Positions 48,512 through 57,813 are shown, counted from the stretch's first letter. The stretch is DNA of 64,000 bases from Mycolicibacterium psychrotolerans (GCF_010729305.1 NZ_AP022574.1:2790001-2854000); one strand, 5' to 3'. Made by a program: numbers and translations. Notes: generated by a model not told the origin, from the sequence alone.

Positions 48512-48582
48512 GGCTCACAGCGTACCGACAGCGACCGGCTGCTCCCGGTTGCTTTCGAGGGAGGGGTCGCTGACGCCGCGAC

Positions 48583-48612
48583 GCCTGCCCGCCGCCGTCG
48601 CGGCGGGCAGGC
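48583..48612 (-). terminator. GC-rich hairpin terminator of the MBL gene
   Basis: Perfect 12-bp arms GCCTGCCCGCCG (48583-48594) and CGGCGGGCAGGC (48601-48612) enclose a 6-nt loop. The hairpin lies 6 bases beyond the 3' end of the minus-strand MBL hydrolase gene and has no U-tract. Confidence 0.7.
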
Positions 48613-48618
48613 GTGCAG

Positions 48619-49425
48619 TCAGAGCGTGACGGTCTGGCCGCGCTCGATCTCGACGACCCGGTCGCCGAGACCACGCTCGCTCATCGCCTTCGTGAAATCG
48701 GCCAGCGGCGACGCGAAGACGCCGTAATCGTCGAAATGCACCGGAACGACTCGCGGCAGACCGAGTCGACGGGCGGCCTCCGCGCCCTGGGCGCCGTCCA
48801 TGGTGACCGTCACGCCGAACGGTAGCTTGGGTCCCGCAGGCAGCCGGGTGCCACCGAGATGCAGGATGCCCGCGTCGATGGAGTCGAAATGCACCGGGAT
48901 CTCGGCGAGTTCGTCGATGAGCAGGGTGTCCCCGGAGATGTAGAGCCGGCACTGCTGGGTGCCGTCGGTGCTGCTGAACTCCAGCATAGAGCCCATCACC
49001 GGGGGCAGCAGACGGCGCATCGGGGTGGGTGCGTGCCGACCGGGGAGCGCCGTCACCGTCAACCGGTCACCGCCTTGCTGGATCGCCGAGGTGCGCCAGG
49101 TGTCCAGCCCGTGTGCAGCGTGAAAACCTTTGCTGTGCAAACGCTTTGCGGCGGCGTGCGTGGTCACGATGGGCAGGTCGTGGTCCAGGCCCTTCTCGGC
49201 GACGCGGTCCCAGTGATCACCGTGCATGTGGGACAGGACGACGGCGTGCAGCGGCGGAAGCTCGTCGACGGTCAGCGCCGGGGGGTGCCTCCGCTTGGAC
49301 CACAGTCCGTACCCCAGATAGGCGCGCTGTCCCTGATGCAGAAAGTTCGGGTCCGTCAGCACCGTGATGTTCCCGCACCGGATGAGGGTCGTGGCGTTGC
49401 CTATGAAGGTGACGTGGATGTCCAT
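48619..49425 (-). CDS. MBL-fold metal-dependent hydrolase (UlaG-like)
   Basis: 268 residues from ATG 49425. The metallo-beta-lactamase motif is S-H-M-H-G-D-H-W-D near 72 (HxHxDH), with downstream metal ligands in G-R-H near 130 and the conserved S-G-D-T near 165, and a final P-V-H-F. It is most like UlaG/L-ascorbate-lactonase-type and RomA-type hydrolases. The substrate is unknown. It lies five bases after the Crp-type regulator and must share its transcript. A strong hairpin follows the stop. Confidence 0.85.
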   Translation of the reverse strand: MDIHVTFIGNATTLIRCGNITVLTDPNFLHQGQRAYLGYGLWSKRRHPPALTVDELPPLHAVVLSHMHGDHWDRVAEKGLDHDLPIVTTHAAAKRLHSKGFHAAHGLDTWRTSAIQQGGDRLTVTALPGRHAPTPMRRLLPPVMGSMLEFSSTDGTQQCRLYISGDTLLIDELAEIPVHFDSIDAGILHLGGTRLPAGPKLPFGVTVTMDGAQGAEAARRLGLPRVVPVHFDDYGVFASPLADFTKAMSERGLGDRVVEIERGQTVTL

Positions 49426-49430
49426 CGTCG

Positions 49431-50150
49431 TCACCCCGCCGCCAGATGGGGCCGCTGGGTGATGCGGCCGGGGCGTCGTGCGCCGTGCATGCGTGTGGCG
49501 AGCGGTTCGGACTCGCGGATCATGATGGTGTCCCTTCCGACGGCGATCCAGCCCCGAGACGCGAAGTCGCACAGCACCTTGTTCACCGACTCCCGGGAGG
49601 AGCCCACCAGGTGGGCGAATTGCTCCTGGGTCAGGTCCATCGGCACCCGCATCGCGCCGTCGTCCTGCACGCCGAAGCGCTGCGCCAACCCGAGCAGGTG
49701 CTTGGCCACCCTGGCGGCGACGTCGGCGTAGACGGTGTCGGTGATGTTGCTCGACGTGGAGCGGATCCGGCGCGCCATGATCCGCAGGAAGCGCTGCGCC
49801 ATCTCCGGCCGGGCGGTCAACAGCGGTATCAAGCCGGCGCGTTGGAGGCAGACCGCGTCGACGTCGGTCATCGCGATCGCGCACGAACTGCGCGGTCCGG
49901 GATCGAAGACCGACTCTTCGCCGAACATCTCGCCCGGGCCCAGCACCGTGAACAGGCACTCCCGGTCGGTGCCGTTGTGCCGGCCGACGCGCACTCTGCC
50001 CTTCTCGATGACGTACAGGCAGGTGTCGCGGTCGCCCTCGGCGAAGATCGCATCACCCGCCACGCACCGCACTCGATCGACGTGTCCGGACGACAGCAGT
50101 TCCGGCATCGCTGCCTCCAGTAACTGCGGCCCGCCTGCGCTGTCCACCAT
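49431..50150 (-). CDS. Crp/Fnr-family transcriptional regulator
   Basis: 239 residues. The cyclic-nucleotide-binding beta-roll (about 25-140) includes G-D-A-I-F-A-E-G, the phosphate-binding-like G-E-M-F-G-E-E and a R-S-S that could contact cAMP. A long dimerisation helix follows, then the winged helix (about 165-220) with T-Q-E-Q-F-A-H-L-V-G-S-S-R-E-S-V-N-K as recognition helix. ATG 50150 follows A-G-G-A-G-G. It is distinct from the main mycobacterial Crp in the R-x-x-x-R recognition helix. It probably controls the MBL gene with which it forms an operon. Confidence 0.88.
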   Translation of the reverse strand: MVDSAGGPQLLEAAMPELLSSGHVDRVRCVAGDAIFAEGDRDTCLYVIEKGRVRVGRHNGTDRECLFTVLGPGEMFGEESVFDPGPRSSCAIAMTDVDAVCLQRAGLIPLLTARPEMAQRFLRIMARRIRSTSSNITDTVYADVAARVAKHLLGLAQRFGVQDDGAMRVPMDLTQEQFAHLVGSSRESVNKVLCDFASRGWIAVGRDTIMIRESEPLATRMHGARRPGRITQRPHLAAG

Positions 50151-50233
50151 GAACCCTCCTGGTTGCGTGGTCTTCGTTGCAGCGCCTGCTACCCGGTAGG
50201 CGGCCGTCTACGCATCCCGCGGGGAACCGATCG

Positions 50234-50986
50234 TCAGGCTCGCGCCCATCGAACGATGACGGTGCCGTCGTCTCCGGTGAGAATGCCCCGCCGCACCATG
50301 GGCACCGGCGTGTGGCTCTCGGAGGCCGCGATGCGGCGCGCCGGGCCCACCACCATCATCGGACTGGTGGTCAGGCACAGTTCGTCGATCTCTCCGTCTG
50401 CGACAAGCCGCGAGAACAGCGTCGGACCGCCCTCGACCAGCACTCGCAACAGTCCCATCTCGCCCAGTGCAGCGCGGATCGCGGCAGAACCCACCTGTGG
50501 CCCTGTTAGTTCGACGACGCGGGCCGCCGACTGCCGGAGTGCCTCTCGGGCGTCGCGGGCCGCTTCGGCGGCGAGCAGCACGATCGGCGGCACGGTCGCG
50601 TGGAGCAGGGCCGGTGGCACCACGGCGCGACTGGACACGACCGCGACGGGTTGCACCGGTTCCAGGCCGTGGGCCAGGCGCCAGGCCTGGGCCTCGATGC
50701 TCATGCTCATGTCGACGTATGGCGCCGACGTGGCTGTCGAGGCGCCGACGAGCACCACGTCGGCGACTTCACGCAGGCGGCGGAACACCCGCCGATCCGT
50801 CGGCGTACCCAGCTTGCGTCCCGATCCGTCGAACGTCACGGCGCCGTCGATGCTGGCGATGAAGTTGGCCCGCAGCACCGGCCGGCGCAGACCTTCGGGG
50901 TAGGCGAGCAGGCTGCGTAGAGCGTCGTCGTCGAGCGACTCCGCTTGGTGCAGCGTGGTTCCAGGAGTGCTGGCAACGGCGGTCAT
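50234..50986 (-). CDS. RibD C-terminal domain / pyrimidine (dihydrofolate-reductase-like) reductase
   Basis: 250 residues of the RibD_C family. R-A-N-F-I-A-S-I-D-G-A is the N-terminal nucleotide/substrate segment near 40-50, followed by A-D-V-V-L-V-G-A-S-T near 80. The C-terminal NADPH-binding part has V-L-V-E-G-G-P-T-L near 185 and D-E-L-C-L-T. M. tuberculosis Rv2671 (RibD-like) is a related stand-alone reductase that can replace dihydrofolate reductase. There is no deaminase domain. The ATG at 50986 overlaps the stop of the MFS gene upstream on the same strand, so the two are co-translated. Confidence 0.85.
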   Translation of the reverse strand: MTAVASTPGTTLHQAESLDDDALRSLLAYPEGLRRPVLRANFIASIDGAVTFDGSGRKLGTPTDRRVFRRLREVADVVLVGASTATSAPYVDMSMSIEAQAWRLAHGLEPVQPVAVVSSRAVVPPALLHATVPPIVLLAAEAARDAREALRQSAARVVELTGPQVGSAAIRAALGEMGLLRVLVEGGPTLFSRLVADGEIDELCLTTSPMMVVGPARRIAASESHTPVPMVRRGILTGDDGTVIVRWARA

Positions 50987-52452
50987 GGTGTGACGCTCAC
51001 ATCCCTTCGGAACCGGTAACCCAGATCGGATCGCGTTCGGCCGGTCAGGAACAGCGCGGTCGCCGCACCCAACGCCGCGGCGGACGCCGGCAACAGCATC
51101 GACTCGGCCATCGCGACGGCCAACGACTCGCGCGCGGGCCCCGACAGCGGCGCCGCTCCGTCAGGCTGCCCGGCGATCGTGGCCGTCTCGCTGCCCAGCA
51201 GTGCCGTCATCAACGTTGCGACGCCTGCGCTGCTCAGCGCCGCACCGACCTGTCGCGAGGTGTTGCACATCGCCGACCCAGCACCTGCCAGCTCGGGCGG
51301 CAGAGTGCGAGAGGCGATGACCGACAACGGTTCCCACGTGAACGCCCCGGCGGCGCCCATCAGGGTCAGCGGAAGGACCAACCGCCAGATCGGGGTGGCC
51401 GGGGTCATCTCCCTCGAGAGCCAGAGCAGGCCGACGGCAAGGGCGGTGAACCCTGCGGCGACGATGGGACGCGCCTGCGAGCGGTCGACCAACCTTCCGA
51501 CCACGGGAGCCAGCAGTCCGGTGGCGATCGCCATCGGCGCGACGAGCAACGCCGCGCGCGTCGGCGCCAGTCCGCAGACCTCCTGCAGGTAGAACATCAG
51601 GGGAACCGCGAACGCGACGAACGCCACGCTCACCAGCACGATGCCGGCGTTGGCCAGGACGAAGTCGCGGTGGCGGAAAAGGTGCAGCGGGATGAGTGGC
51701 TCGCCGTGCTGCATCGCCTGCCAGGACACGAACGCGGCGATCAGCACCGCCCCGCCGGCGATCACCCCCCAGATCGGCAGGCGCCAGCCCTCGTGCTGGC
51801 CCTCCTGGAGCCCGAACACGACCAGGCCGATGCCGACCGCCGACAGCAGCGCGCCCGGCAGGTCCAGGTGGTGCGGCCGGCCGGGAGTCGCAGGGATGAG
51901 AACGGCGGCCAGGATCACCCCGGCTGCGCCGATCGGAGCGTTGACGAAGAAGATCCACGGCCACCCCCACGTGTCGACCAGCACGCCGCCGACCAGCGGC
52001 CCCGCGAACATGCCCACGCCGGCGGTGGCGCCCCACGCCGCCATCGCCACGCCGCGCCGCTCCGGCGGGAAGGTGCGGGTGATCGTCGTCAGGATCTGCG
52101 GCGTGATCAGCGCGGCCCCGGCGCCCTGGATGCCGCGAGCGGTGATGAGCATGTCGATGGATGTGGAGAGGCCACACCAGACCGACGCCGCGGCGAACAG
52201 GGCCAGCCCGAGCAGATAGAGGTTCCTCGGTCCGTAACGGTCACCGAGCCGACCGCCGAGCAGCAGCAGCGCCGCGAACGCCAGCAGGTAGGCGCTGCTC
52301 ACCCAGATGACGGAGTGGTGATCGACGCCGAAGGTCTCCCTGATGACCGGACTTGCGACGGCGATGCCGGTCGCGTCGACGACGACGAGCAGGAAGCCGA
52401 CCATCATCACCCACAACGACAGGAACAGCTGACGGTCCCCGCCGGCGGTCAT
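50983..52452 (-). CDS. MFS drug efflux transporter, DHA2 (EmrB/QacA) family
   Basis: 489 residues from ATG 52452 (M-T-A-G-G-D-R); the longer frame upstream has no hydrophobic or conserved content. 14 membrane segments are predicted. Motif A (G-R-L-G-D-R-Y-G) is near 70 between TM2 and TM3, motif C-like G-P-L-V-G-G is near 150, and D1-type V-D-A-T-G-I-A-V-A-S-P is in TM1. It is a proton-driven exporter of small hydrophobic compounds or drugs. It is coupled by overlap to the RibD-like reductase, so the pair may respond to one stimulus. Confidence 0.88.
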   Translation of the reverse strand: MTAGGDRQLFLSLWVMMVGFLLVVVDATGIAVASPVIRETFGVDHHSVIWVSSAYLLAFAALLLLGGRLGDRYGPRNLYLLGLALFAAASVWCGLSTSIDMLITARGIQGAGAALITPQILTTITRTFPPERRGVAMAAWGATAGVGMFAGPLVGGVLVDTWGWPWIFFVNAPIGAAGVILAAVLIPATPGRPHHLDLPGALLSAVGIGLVVFGLQEGQHEGWRLPIWGVIAGGAVLIAAFVSWQAMQHGEPLIPLHLFRHRDFVLANAGIVLVSVAFVAFAVPLMFYLQEVCGLAPTRAALLVAPMAIATGLLAPVVGRLVDRSQARPIVAAGFTALAVGLLWLSREMTPATPIWRLVLPLTLMGAAGAFTWEPLSVIASRTLPPELAGAGSAMCNTSRQVGAALSSAGVATLMTALLGSETATIAGQPDGAAPLSGPARESLAVAMAESMLLPASAAALGAATALFLTGRTRSDLGYRFRRDVSVTP

Positions 52453-52637
52453 CGCGTCACACAGTCCACCGCGCGCCCCCTCCCGCACCGACGCAAGCAG
52501 TCGCGGGGGGTCCGTCGCACGCACCGCGACGTCTTTCGCAGGTGAGTTGACTAGTAGCAGAGTTGGCGGCCATGTGAATTGCTTTTCGTGCAGGTCCGGC
52601 GGCCTTGAGTGTCGGCCGCCGTGGCTAGTCTCCGGCC

Positions 52638-52770
52638 ATGGCGGCACTTCAGTTCGACGAGCGTTTCACCGAGATCGACGTCAATGTCTGGACGACGTCG
52701 TACCTGCCGGCGTGGAGTTCACGTGCCGAGGCGTCGGCGGCCTACGAGGTCGGTCCTGCAGGGATTGGCC
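52638..52770 (+). pseudogene. Truncated glycoside hydrolase family 16-like gene (5' fragment)
   Basis: An ATG-started frame reads F-D-E-R-F-T-E-I-D, then V-W-T-T-S-Y-L-P-A-W-S-S-R-A and A-A-Y-E-V. This is the characteristic N-terminus of bacterial GH16-like lectin/glucanase proteins (F-D-x-x-F, L-P-x-W-S-S-R). After about 40 residues the similarity stops and the frame runs through unrelated sequence to 52889. No catalytic E-x-D-x-x-E is present. The break lies about 30 bases before a tRNA-Gly-like fragment at 52799. Confidence 0.6.
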
Positions 52771-52797
52771 TCGCGCGGGGGGACGTGACGGCGGTTT

Positions 52798-52865
52798 CGG
52801 AGCGGGCGACGGGAATCGGACCGCGTAGCCAGTTCGGAAGATCCAGCGCTGGCCTGAGACGACGG
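52798..52865 (-). pseudogene. Degenerate tRNA-Gly copy (possible attachment-site remnant)
   Basis: On the same strand as the intact tRNA-Gly, 20 bases (52799-52818) are identical to 55312-55331, the 3' acceptor/T-arm end. Weaker similarity continues through the anticodon arm (loop still containing TCC on the minus strand) to about 52846, and patchily to 52865. The acceptor and D arms cannot fold, so it is not a working tRNA. Its placement, 2.5 kb beyond the 3' end of the intact tRNA and in direct repeat, is the geometry left by integration at a tRNA 3' end. Confidence 0.6.
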
Positions 52866-52885
52866 GAGCCGCCGTCGCCGATCGA

Positions 52886-55051
52886 CTAGGCCTTGGGCAC
52901 GAACCGGACGGCCAAGACACAGACGTCGTCATCGCGTGGGGCGGGGGCGAACGATTCGATCAGCCGGCGACACTCCACGTGCACCGACGTATGCCCATGC
53001 CAGGTCGAGATCACCTCGCTGATGCGAGCAATGCCCGTGTCCAGGTCGCGGCCGCGACGTTCGATCAACCCGTCGGTGTACATGACGAGGGCGTCGCCGG
53101 GCGCGATCGTCAGCACGTCCTCGGTGTACGTAGCGTCGCGGACGGGGCCGAGCACCGGTCCGTGCCCGGCGCGCAACTCGACGACCGTTCCGTCGGACCG
53201 GCGCAGCAGGGCGGGCGGATGTCCTGCGGAGGCATAGGCCAGCGAGCCGGTCAACGGGTCGAAGATCGTGACCGTCATGGTCGCGAATCTCCCGTTGGTT
53301 GCATATCGAGTGAAGCCGTTGAGTTCGGCGAGCAGCCGCGCCGGGCGCAGCCCCTGCACCGCCATGGCCCGGGCCGCGCTCCGCAATTGTGCCATGTCCT
53401 CCACCGCCGGTAGCCCATGCCCGATGACATCGCCCACCCCCAGAAACGTGGCGCCACTCGGCAGCGGCATGACGTCGTACCAGTCGCCGCCCACCCCACG
53501 TACAGCGTCGGCGGGCTCGTAGCAGACCGCGATGTCCATTCCTGGGATCTGCGCGCCGATGGTCGGCATCACGGCTGACTGCAGGACCACCGCCTTCGCG
53601 TGTTCATCGGCGTACACCCGCGACCGCACCAGCGCCTGCGCGATCATGGTGGCCACCGCAGACACATACGCCAACTGCGCGGAATCCAGCGGTTGGGGCC
53701 GAGCCCACATCAGGTGCAGAACACCGAAAGACGTGCCACCGGACATCAGCGGCCAATTCACCACTGCGGTCGCGCCACTGGGTGCCAACCAATTCACGGT
53801 ATTCGGATAGCTTCGCCGGTATTCGGCAGGACTGCGGAAAACGAGCGGGGCGTTGGTGCGGACCGCCTGACACGCCGCGGAGTGCTCGTCGAGTGCAAGA
53901 TCGCTCTTGGATTGAGCGATCACCTCAGCGGGATAGCCGGCGATCCGCATCCATTGCAGGTGCTGCCGGTGGTCGTCGACCAGACCCAGAGCCAGGCCTT
54001 GCGCGCCGGCGTCGCTGAGAACCTGCCCCGCGATCACATCACCGATGTGCTCGGGGGTCAGCGCCGCACCCAGCAGCTCAGCGATGCGCGCCAGCGTCTC
54101 CAACCGCGCCCGCTCCCGCTGTTCGCGCTCGCGCTGCCTGATCGCGGCCAGGCGCCCAGCCGCCTCCTGCGCGATCAGCATGGCCACCAGGACCAGCACC
54201 GCAATGAACGCCTGGGTCACCGACAGCCGCGACATCGGCGACATGGATAGCCCGGCGAACGTGCCTCGGCCCGCTGCGGTCATGTAGTTGGCGACGAACG
54301 CCAGCACCGCCCCGGAAAGCGCAGCGCCGATCACGTCGAGTCGGAACGCCGCCCACGCCAGAACCGGAAGCAGTAACAGGGCCGGCGGGGTGTCGAACCA
54401 GAACGCAACCACCGACAGCGCGGCGGTGAGCGCGAGGACGGACACCGTTTCGCGGCGGCGGCTGCGCAGAACGTCTTTCTGCCGGGGCCACAGCAGGATC
54501 GGCGCACCGACGACCAGTGCACCGACAGCATCGCCGGCCCACCAATGCAGCAGAAACCCGGGCCACCACACTTGACCCGCGGCCAACACCCCCGCCGAGG
54601 CGCCGATCAGCCCGCCGACGAACGGACCTGCCACGCACGCCCCGCCCACGAACCGAACCAGATCGCCGCGCAGGCGCAGATCCGGCGAGCCTCCACACAG
54701 CGCCACGGTGACTGTCGCGCCGACGATCGGTTCGACAGAATTCGCCAGCGCAAACCCTGCAGCCGACCAGCCGGTAGCGCCGTGCGTGAGATCCACGGCA
54801 ACCTCTGCCACGACGACGGCAGCGACGATCACCGGCCATGAGGAACGACGGGTCAGCAGCATCGCCGCCACCGTCACCCCGGCCGGCGGGAAGAACGCCG
54901 GTCCCGGCCCCGCGCCGAACGTCTGCCACGACAGCGCGGCGCCCGCCGCATAGGTCAACGCCACGGCGAGGAAGACGACCGCCGCGCGACGCCAGTCGAA
55001 GCGGCCTGCCAATGGCAGCGGATCCTTATCCACCGGCGCGCCTGCGCTCAC
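52886..55051 (-). CDS. Membrane SpoIIE/PP2C-type phosphatase with MASE1 and GAF domains
   Basis: 721 residues if started at GTG 55051; an upstream TTG at 55099 would add 16. MASE1 membrane sensor (about 20-300): eight to nine helices, F-F-P-P-A-G-V-T near 50. A short Arg/Glu-rich coiled coil is followed by GAF (about 330-480) and the SpoIIE PP2C domain (about 510-720) with G-G-D-W-Y-D-V near 535, G-D-V-I-G-H-G-L-P-A, A-S-A-G-H-P-P-A-L-L, Y-T-D-G-L-I-E-R-R-G and D-D-V-C-V-L. Such phosphatases dephosphorylate anti-sigma-factor antagonists. No partner kinase or STAS gene is adjacent. It lies between the intact and degenerate tRNA-Gly sequences. Confidence 0.9.
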   Translation of the reverse strand: MSAGAPVDKDPLPLAGRFDWRRAAVVFLAVALTYAAGAALSWQTFGAGPGPAFFPPAGVTVAAMLLTRRSSWPVIVAAVVVAEVAVDLTHGATGWSAAGFALANSVEPIVGATVTVALCGGSPDLRLRGDLVRFVGGACVAGPFVGGLIGASAGVLAAGQVWWPGFLLHWWAGDAVGALVVGAPILLWPRQKDVLRSRRRETVSVLALTAALSVVAFWFDTPPALLLLPVLAWAAFRLDVIGAALSGAVLAFVANYMTAAGRGTFAGLSMSPMSRLSVTQAFIAVLVLVAMLIAQEAAGRLAAIRQREREQRERARLETLARIAELLGAALTPEHIGDVIAGQVLSDAGAQGLALGLVDDHRQHLQWMRIAGYPAEVIAQSKSDLALDEHSAACQAVRTNAPLVFRSPAEYRRSYPNTVNWLAPSGATAVVNWPLMSGGTSFGVLHLMWARPQPLDSAQLAYVSAVATMIAQALVRSRVYADEHAKAVVLQSAVMPTIGAQIPGMDIAVCYEPADAVRGVGGDWYDVMPLPSGATFLGVGDVIGHGLPAVEDMAQLRSAARAMAVQGLRPARLLAELNGFTRYATNGRFATMTVTIFDPLTGSLAYASAGHPPALLRRSDGTVVELRAGHGPVLGPVRDATYTEDVLTIAPGDALVMYTDGLIERRGRDLDTGIARISEVISTWHGHTSVHVECRRLIESFAPAPRDDDVCVLAVRFVPKA

Positions 55052-55310
55052 GGCTCGACTTATCTCTTGCCGGCGAGTCCGGAACTGGCGCGGACACAAA
55101 CGGTACGCACGAGCGTCACCGTAACGGTTAGGGGCCGCGCCGACATCCGATCACGAGATTGAAGACGCTGAAACGGCGCGATGATCGCGGTCACCAACCC
55201 GAAGCGACTTCCGCCCCGCGCCTTGGCCGTACGCGGCGGCAATACGGGAGCAAGTCAGAAGCTCGAAAATGCCCGGTCACGTGGCCAAACGCGTCTGCCT
55301 GGCTGTTCTG

Positions 55311-55384
55311 TGGAGCGGGCGACGGGAATCGAACCCGCGTAGCTAGTTTGGAAGACTAGGGCTCTACCATTGAGCTACGCCCGC
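55311..55384 (-). tRNA. tRNA-Gly (anticodon TCC)
   Basis: 71 nt plus an encoded CCA (55311-55313) on the minus strand. The acceptor stem is GCGGGCG/CGCCCGC, discriminator T, anticodon loop C-T-T-C-C-A-A (TCC, Gly GGA), and the T arm contains GGTTCGATTCC. Its 3' end is duplicated at 52799. Confidence 0.95.
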
Positions 55385-55531
55385 ATGTGGTGCATGGCTG
55401 ACAGTACCGGCAGAGGATACCGGCCCCGCCCGTTCCGAATCCAATCGACATCTGGATGTGGCTTCGGTGAGGTCAGGACGTAGGATCGCCGGTGGTCTGG
55501 CGCTGCGCGCATCCGTGAGTGCTGCGACGAC

Positions 55532-55608
55532 CGGGGTGTAGCGCAGCTTGGTAGCGCATCCGCTTTGGGAGCGGAAGGCCGCAGGTTCAAATCCTGTCAC
55601 CCCGACCA
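55532..55608 (+). tRNA. tRNA-Pro (anticodon TGG)
   Basis: 74 nt plus encoded CCA (55606-55608). The acceptor is CGGGGTG/CACCCCG with discriminator A, the anticodon loop T-T-T-G-G-G-A gives TGG (Pro CCA), and the T arm contains GGTTCAAATCC. It is transcribed towards tig, 41 bases upstream. Confidence 0.95.
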
Positions 55609-55649
55609 GTTCCACCCCATCAGACGAAAGCAATAAGAGGAGCACCAAC

Positions 55650-57086
55650 GTGAAGAGCACCGTCGAGAAGTTGAGCCCGACCCGGGTGCGCATCAACGTG
55701 GAGGTGCCCTTCGCCGAGCTCGAACCCGACATCGACCGTGCCTTCAAGCAGTTGGCCAAGCAGATCCGGCTGCCCGGGTTCCGTCCCGGCAAGGCGCCCC
55801 GCAAGCTGCTCGAGGCCCGCGTCGGCCGCGGCGCCGTGCTCGAGCAGGTGGTCAACGACGCGCTTCCGGCCCGGTACAGCGAGGCCATCACCTCGGAGTC
55901 GCTGCAGCCCATCGGCCAGCCCGAGATCGAGGTAACCAAGCTCGAGGACAACGAGGAGCTGGTCTTCACCGCCGAGGTCGACATCCGCCCCGAGATCGAC
56001 CTGCCCGACCTGTCCGCGCTGACGATCACCGTCGACCCCATCAGCGTCACCGATGAGGACGTCGACGCCGAGATCGAGGCGCTGCAGAAGCGGTTCGGCA
56101 CGCTCACCGGTGTGGACCGGCCGGCCGAGGAGGGCGACTTCGTCTCCATCGACCTGTCGGCCACCGTCGACGGCGAGGACGTGCCCGAGGCGAAGACCGA
56201 GGGTCTGTCCCACGAGATCGGGTCCGGCCAGCTGATCGAGGGGCTCGACGAGGCGCTCATCGGGCTTTCCGAGGACGAGTCCAAGGCGTTCACGACCACC
56301 CTGGTCGCCGGCGAGCATGCCGGCCAGGAAGCCGAGGTGACCGTCACCGTCAAGTCGATCAAGGTGCGCGAACTGCCCGAGCTCGACGATGAATTCGCCC
56401 AGCTGGCAAGTGAATTCGACACCATCGACGAGTTGAAGGCCGACCTGCGCGAGAAGGTCGGCCGCGTCAAGCGGGTCCAGCAGGCCGAGGCCATCCGGGA
56501 CAAAGCCATCGAGGAGCTGTTGACCCAGGTCGAGGTTCCGCTGCCCGAGGCAGTGGTGCAGGCCCAGATCGACGACACACTGCACAACGCCATCCACGGC
56601 CTCGACCACGACGAGGACCGCTTCGCCGAGTCGCTCACCGAGCAGGGCAGCAGCCGCGAGGAGTTCGACGCGGACAACCGCAACAATGCCGAGAAGGCCA
56701 TCAAGACCCAGCTGCTGATGGACGCCATCGCCGACAAGCTCGACATCCAGGTCGGCCAGAACGACCTGACCGAGCGGCTGGTGCTGATGTCCCGCCAGTA
56801 CGGCCTCGAGCCTCAGCAGCTGCTGCAGATGCTGCAGCAGAACAACCAGTTGCCGGCGATGTTCGCCGACGTCCGCCGCGGCCTGACCGTGGCCGCCGTC
56901 GTGCACGGAGCCACCGTCAAGGACGCCGACGGCATCGAGATCGACACCGCCGAGTTCTTCGGTCCCTCCGGGGAGCAGGCGGAGTCGGCGGATGACGACC
57001 AGATCGCCGCCGACGACGCTGTCGAGGACGTCACCGAGGACCCCGCCGACGACACCGCGGCCGCCGAGGACGACGACGCCAAGTGA
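55650..57086 (+). CDS. tig: Trigger factor
   Basis: 478 residues from GTG 55650, which follows A-G-A-G-G-A-G. The N-terminal ribosome-binding domain (about 1-110) contains G-F-R-P-G-K-A-P near 44-51, the signature that docks at the exit tunnel. The PPIase (FKBP-like) domain is at about 150-240 and the C-terminal chaperone arms extend to about 430, then an acidic Asp/Glu/Ala tail. It folds nascent chains and has prolyl isomerase activity. As in most actinobacteria it precedes clpP1-clpP2. A terminator-like hairpin separates it from clpP1. Confidence 0.97.
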   Translation: MKSTVEKLSPTRVRINVEVPFAELEPDIDRAFKQLAKQIRLPGFRPGKAPRKLLEARVGRGAVLEQVVNDALPARYSEAITSESLQPIGQPEIEVTKLEDNEELVFTAEVDIRPEIDLPDLSALTITVDPISVTDEDVDAEIEALQKRFGTLTGVDRPAEEGDFVSIDLSATVDGEDVPEAKTEGLSHEIGSGQLIEGLDEALIGLSEDESKAFTTTLVAGEHAGQEAEVTVTVKSIKVRELPELDDEFAQLASEFDTIDELKADLREKVGRVKRVQQAEAIRDKAIEELLTQVEVPLPEAVVQAQIDDTLHNAIHGLDHDEDRFAESLTEQGSSREEFDADNRNNAEKAIKTQLLMDAIADKLDIQVGQNDLTERLVLMSRQYGLEPQQLLQMLQQNNQLPAMFADVRRGLTVAAVVHGATVKDADGIEIDTAEFFGPSGEQAESADDDQIAADDAVEDVTEDPADDTAAAEDDDAK

Positions 57087-57097
57087 TGCTGTGAGCG

Positions 57098-57135
57098 AAC
57101 GCGCGCCGTCTGGGGACTCCCCGGCGGCGCGCGTT
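57098..57135 (+). terminator. Hairpin between tig and clpP1
   Basis: The inverted repeat AACGCGCGCCG (57098-57108) / CGGCGGCGCGCGTT (to 57135) has an inner TGGGG-ACT-CCCC and starts 12 bases after the tig stop. Its presence implies that clpP1-clpP2 have their own promoter between about 57136 and 57201. No U-tract. Confidence 0.6.
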
Positions 57136-57201
57136 GGTTAGTGTCGTTCGTAAGACCGGTCACCGCGTCGGAAGTACACAGAAGAAAGCAGGTATCCAGT
57201 C

Positions 57202-57813
57202 GTGACTGACATGCGTGGCGCCTCATCGGGCCTCAACCTTGTCGACTCGGTCTATGAGCGCTTGCTGTCCGAGCGCATCATCTTCCTCGGCTCGCAGGTC
57301 GACGACGACATCGCCAACCGGCTGTGCGCGCAGATCCTGCTGCTCTCGGCCGAGGACCCGACCAAGGACATCCACCTCTACATCAACTCGCCCGGCGGCT
57401 CGATCAGCGCCGGCATGGCGATCTACGACACCATGGTGCTCGCGCCATGCGATGTGGCGACTTATGCGATGGGCATGGCCGCCTCGATGGGCGAGTTCCT
57501 GCTCGCCGCCGGCACCAAGGGCAAGCGCTATGCACTGCCGCACGCCCGCATCCTGATGCATCAGCCGCTCGGCGGCATCACCGGTGGCGCCGCGGACATC
57601 GCCATCCAGGCCGAGCAGTTCGCCTCGATCAAGAAGGAGATGTTCCGTCTCAACGCGGAATTCACCGGGCAGACGATCGAACGCATCGAGGCCGACTCGG
57701 ACCGCGACCGCTGGTTCACCGCAGCCGAAGCCCTCGAGTACGGCTTCGTCGATCACATCATCACCAGCGTGACCATCAACGGCGACGGACCGGGAGCAGG
57801 AATCGACAAATGA
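57202..57813 (+). CDS. clpP1: ATP-dependent Clp protease proteolytic subunit 1
   Basis: 203 residues from GTG 57202. Catalytic Ser in M-A-A-S-M-G-E-F near 94, His in H-A-R-I-L-M-H-Q-P near 119, Asp in the R-D-R-W-F segment near 170. Y-I-N-S-P-G-G-S is the substrate-binding strand. It forms the mixed ClpP1P2 tetradecamer with ClpP2 and works with ClpX or ClpC1; essential in mycobacteria. The stop overlaps the clpP2 ATG by four bases. Confidence 0.97.
   Translation: MTDMRGASSGLNLVDSVYERLLSERIIFLGSQVDDDIANRLCAQILLLSAEDPTKDIHLYINSPGGSISAGMAIYDTMVLAPCDVATYAMGMAASMGEFLLAAGTKGKRYALPHARILMHQPLGGITGGAADIAIQAEQFASIKKEMFRLNAEFTGQTIERIEADSDRDRWFTAAEALEYGFVDHIITSVTINGDGPGAGIDK

Noticed and set aside
57137..57201. 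ClgR-type operator upstream of clpP1.
   Set aside because: ClgR control is expected from knowledge of the family, but no match to a palindromic box could be placed with confidence.
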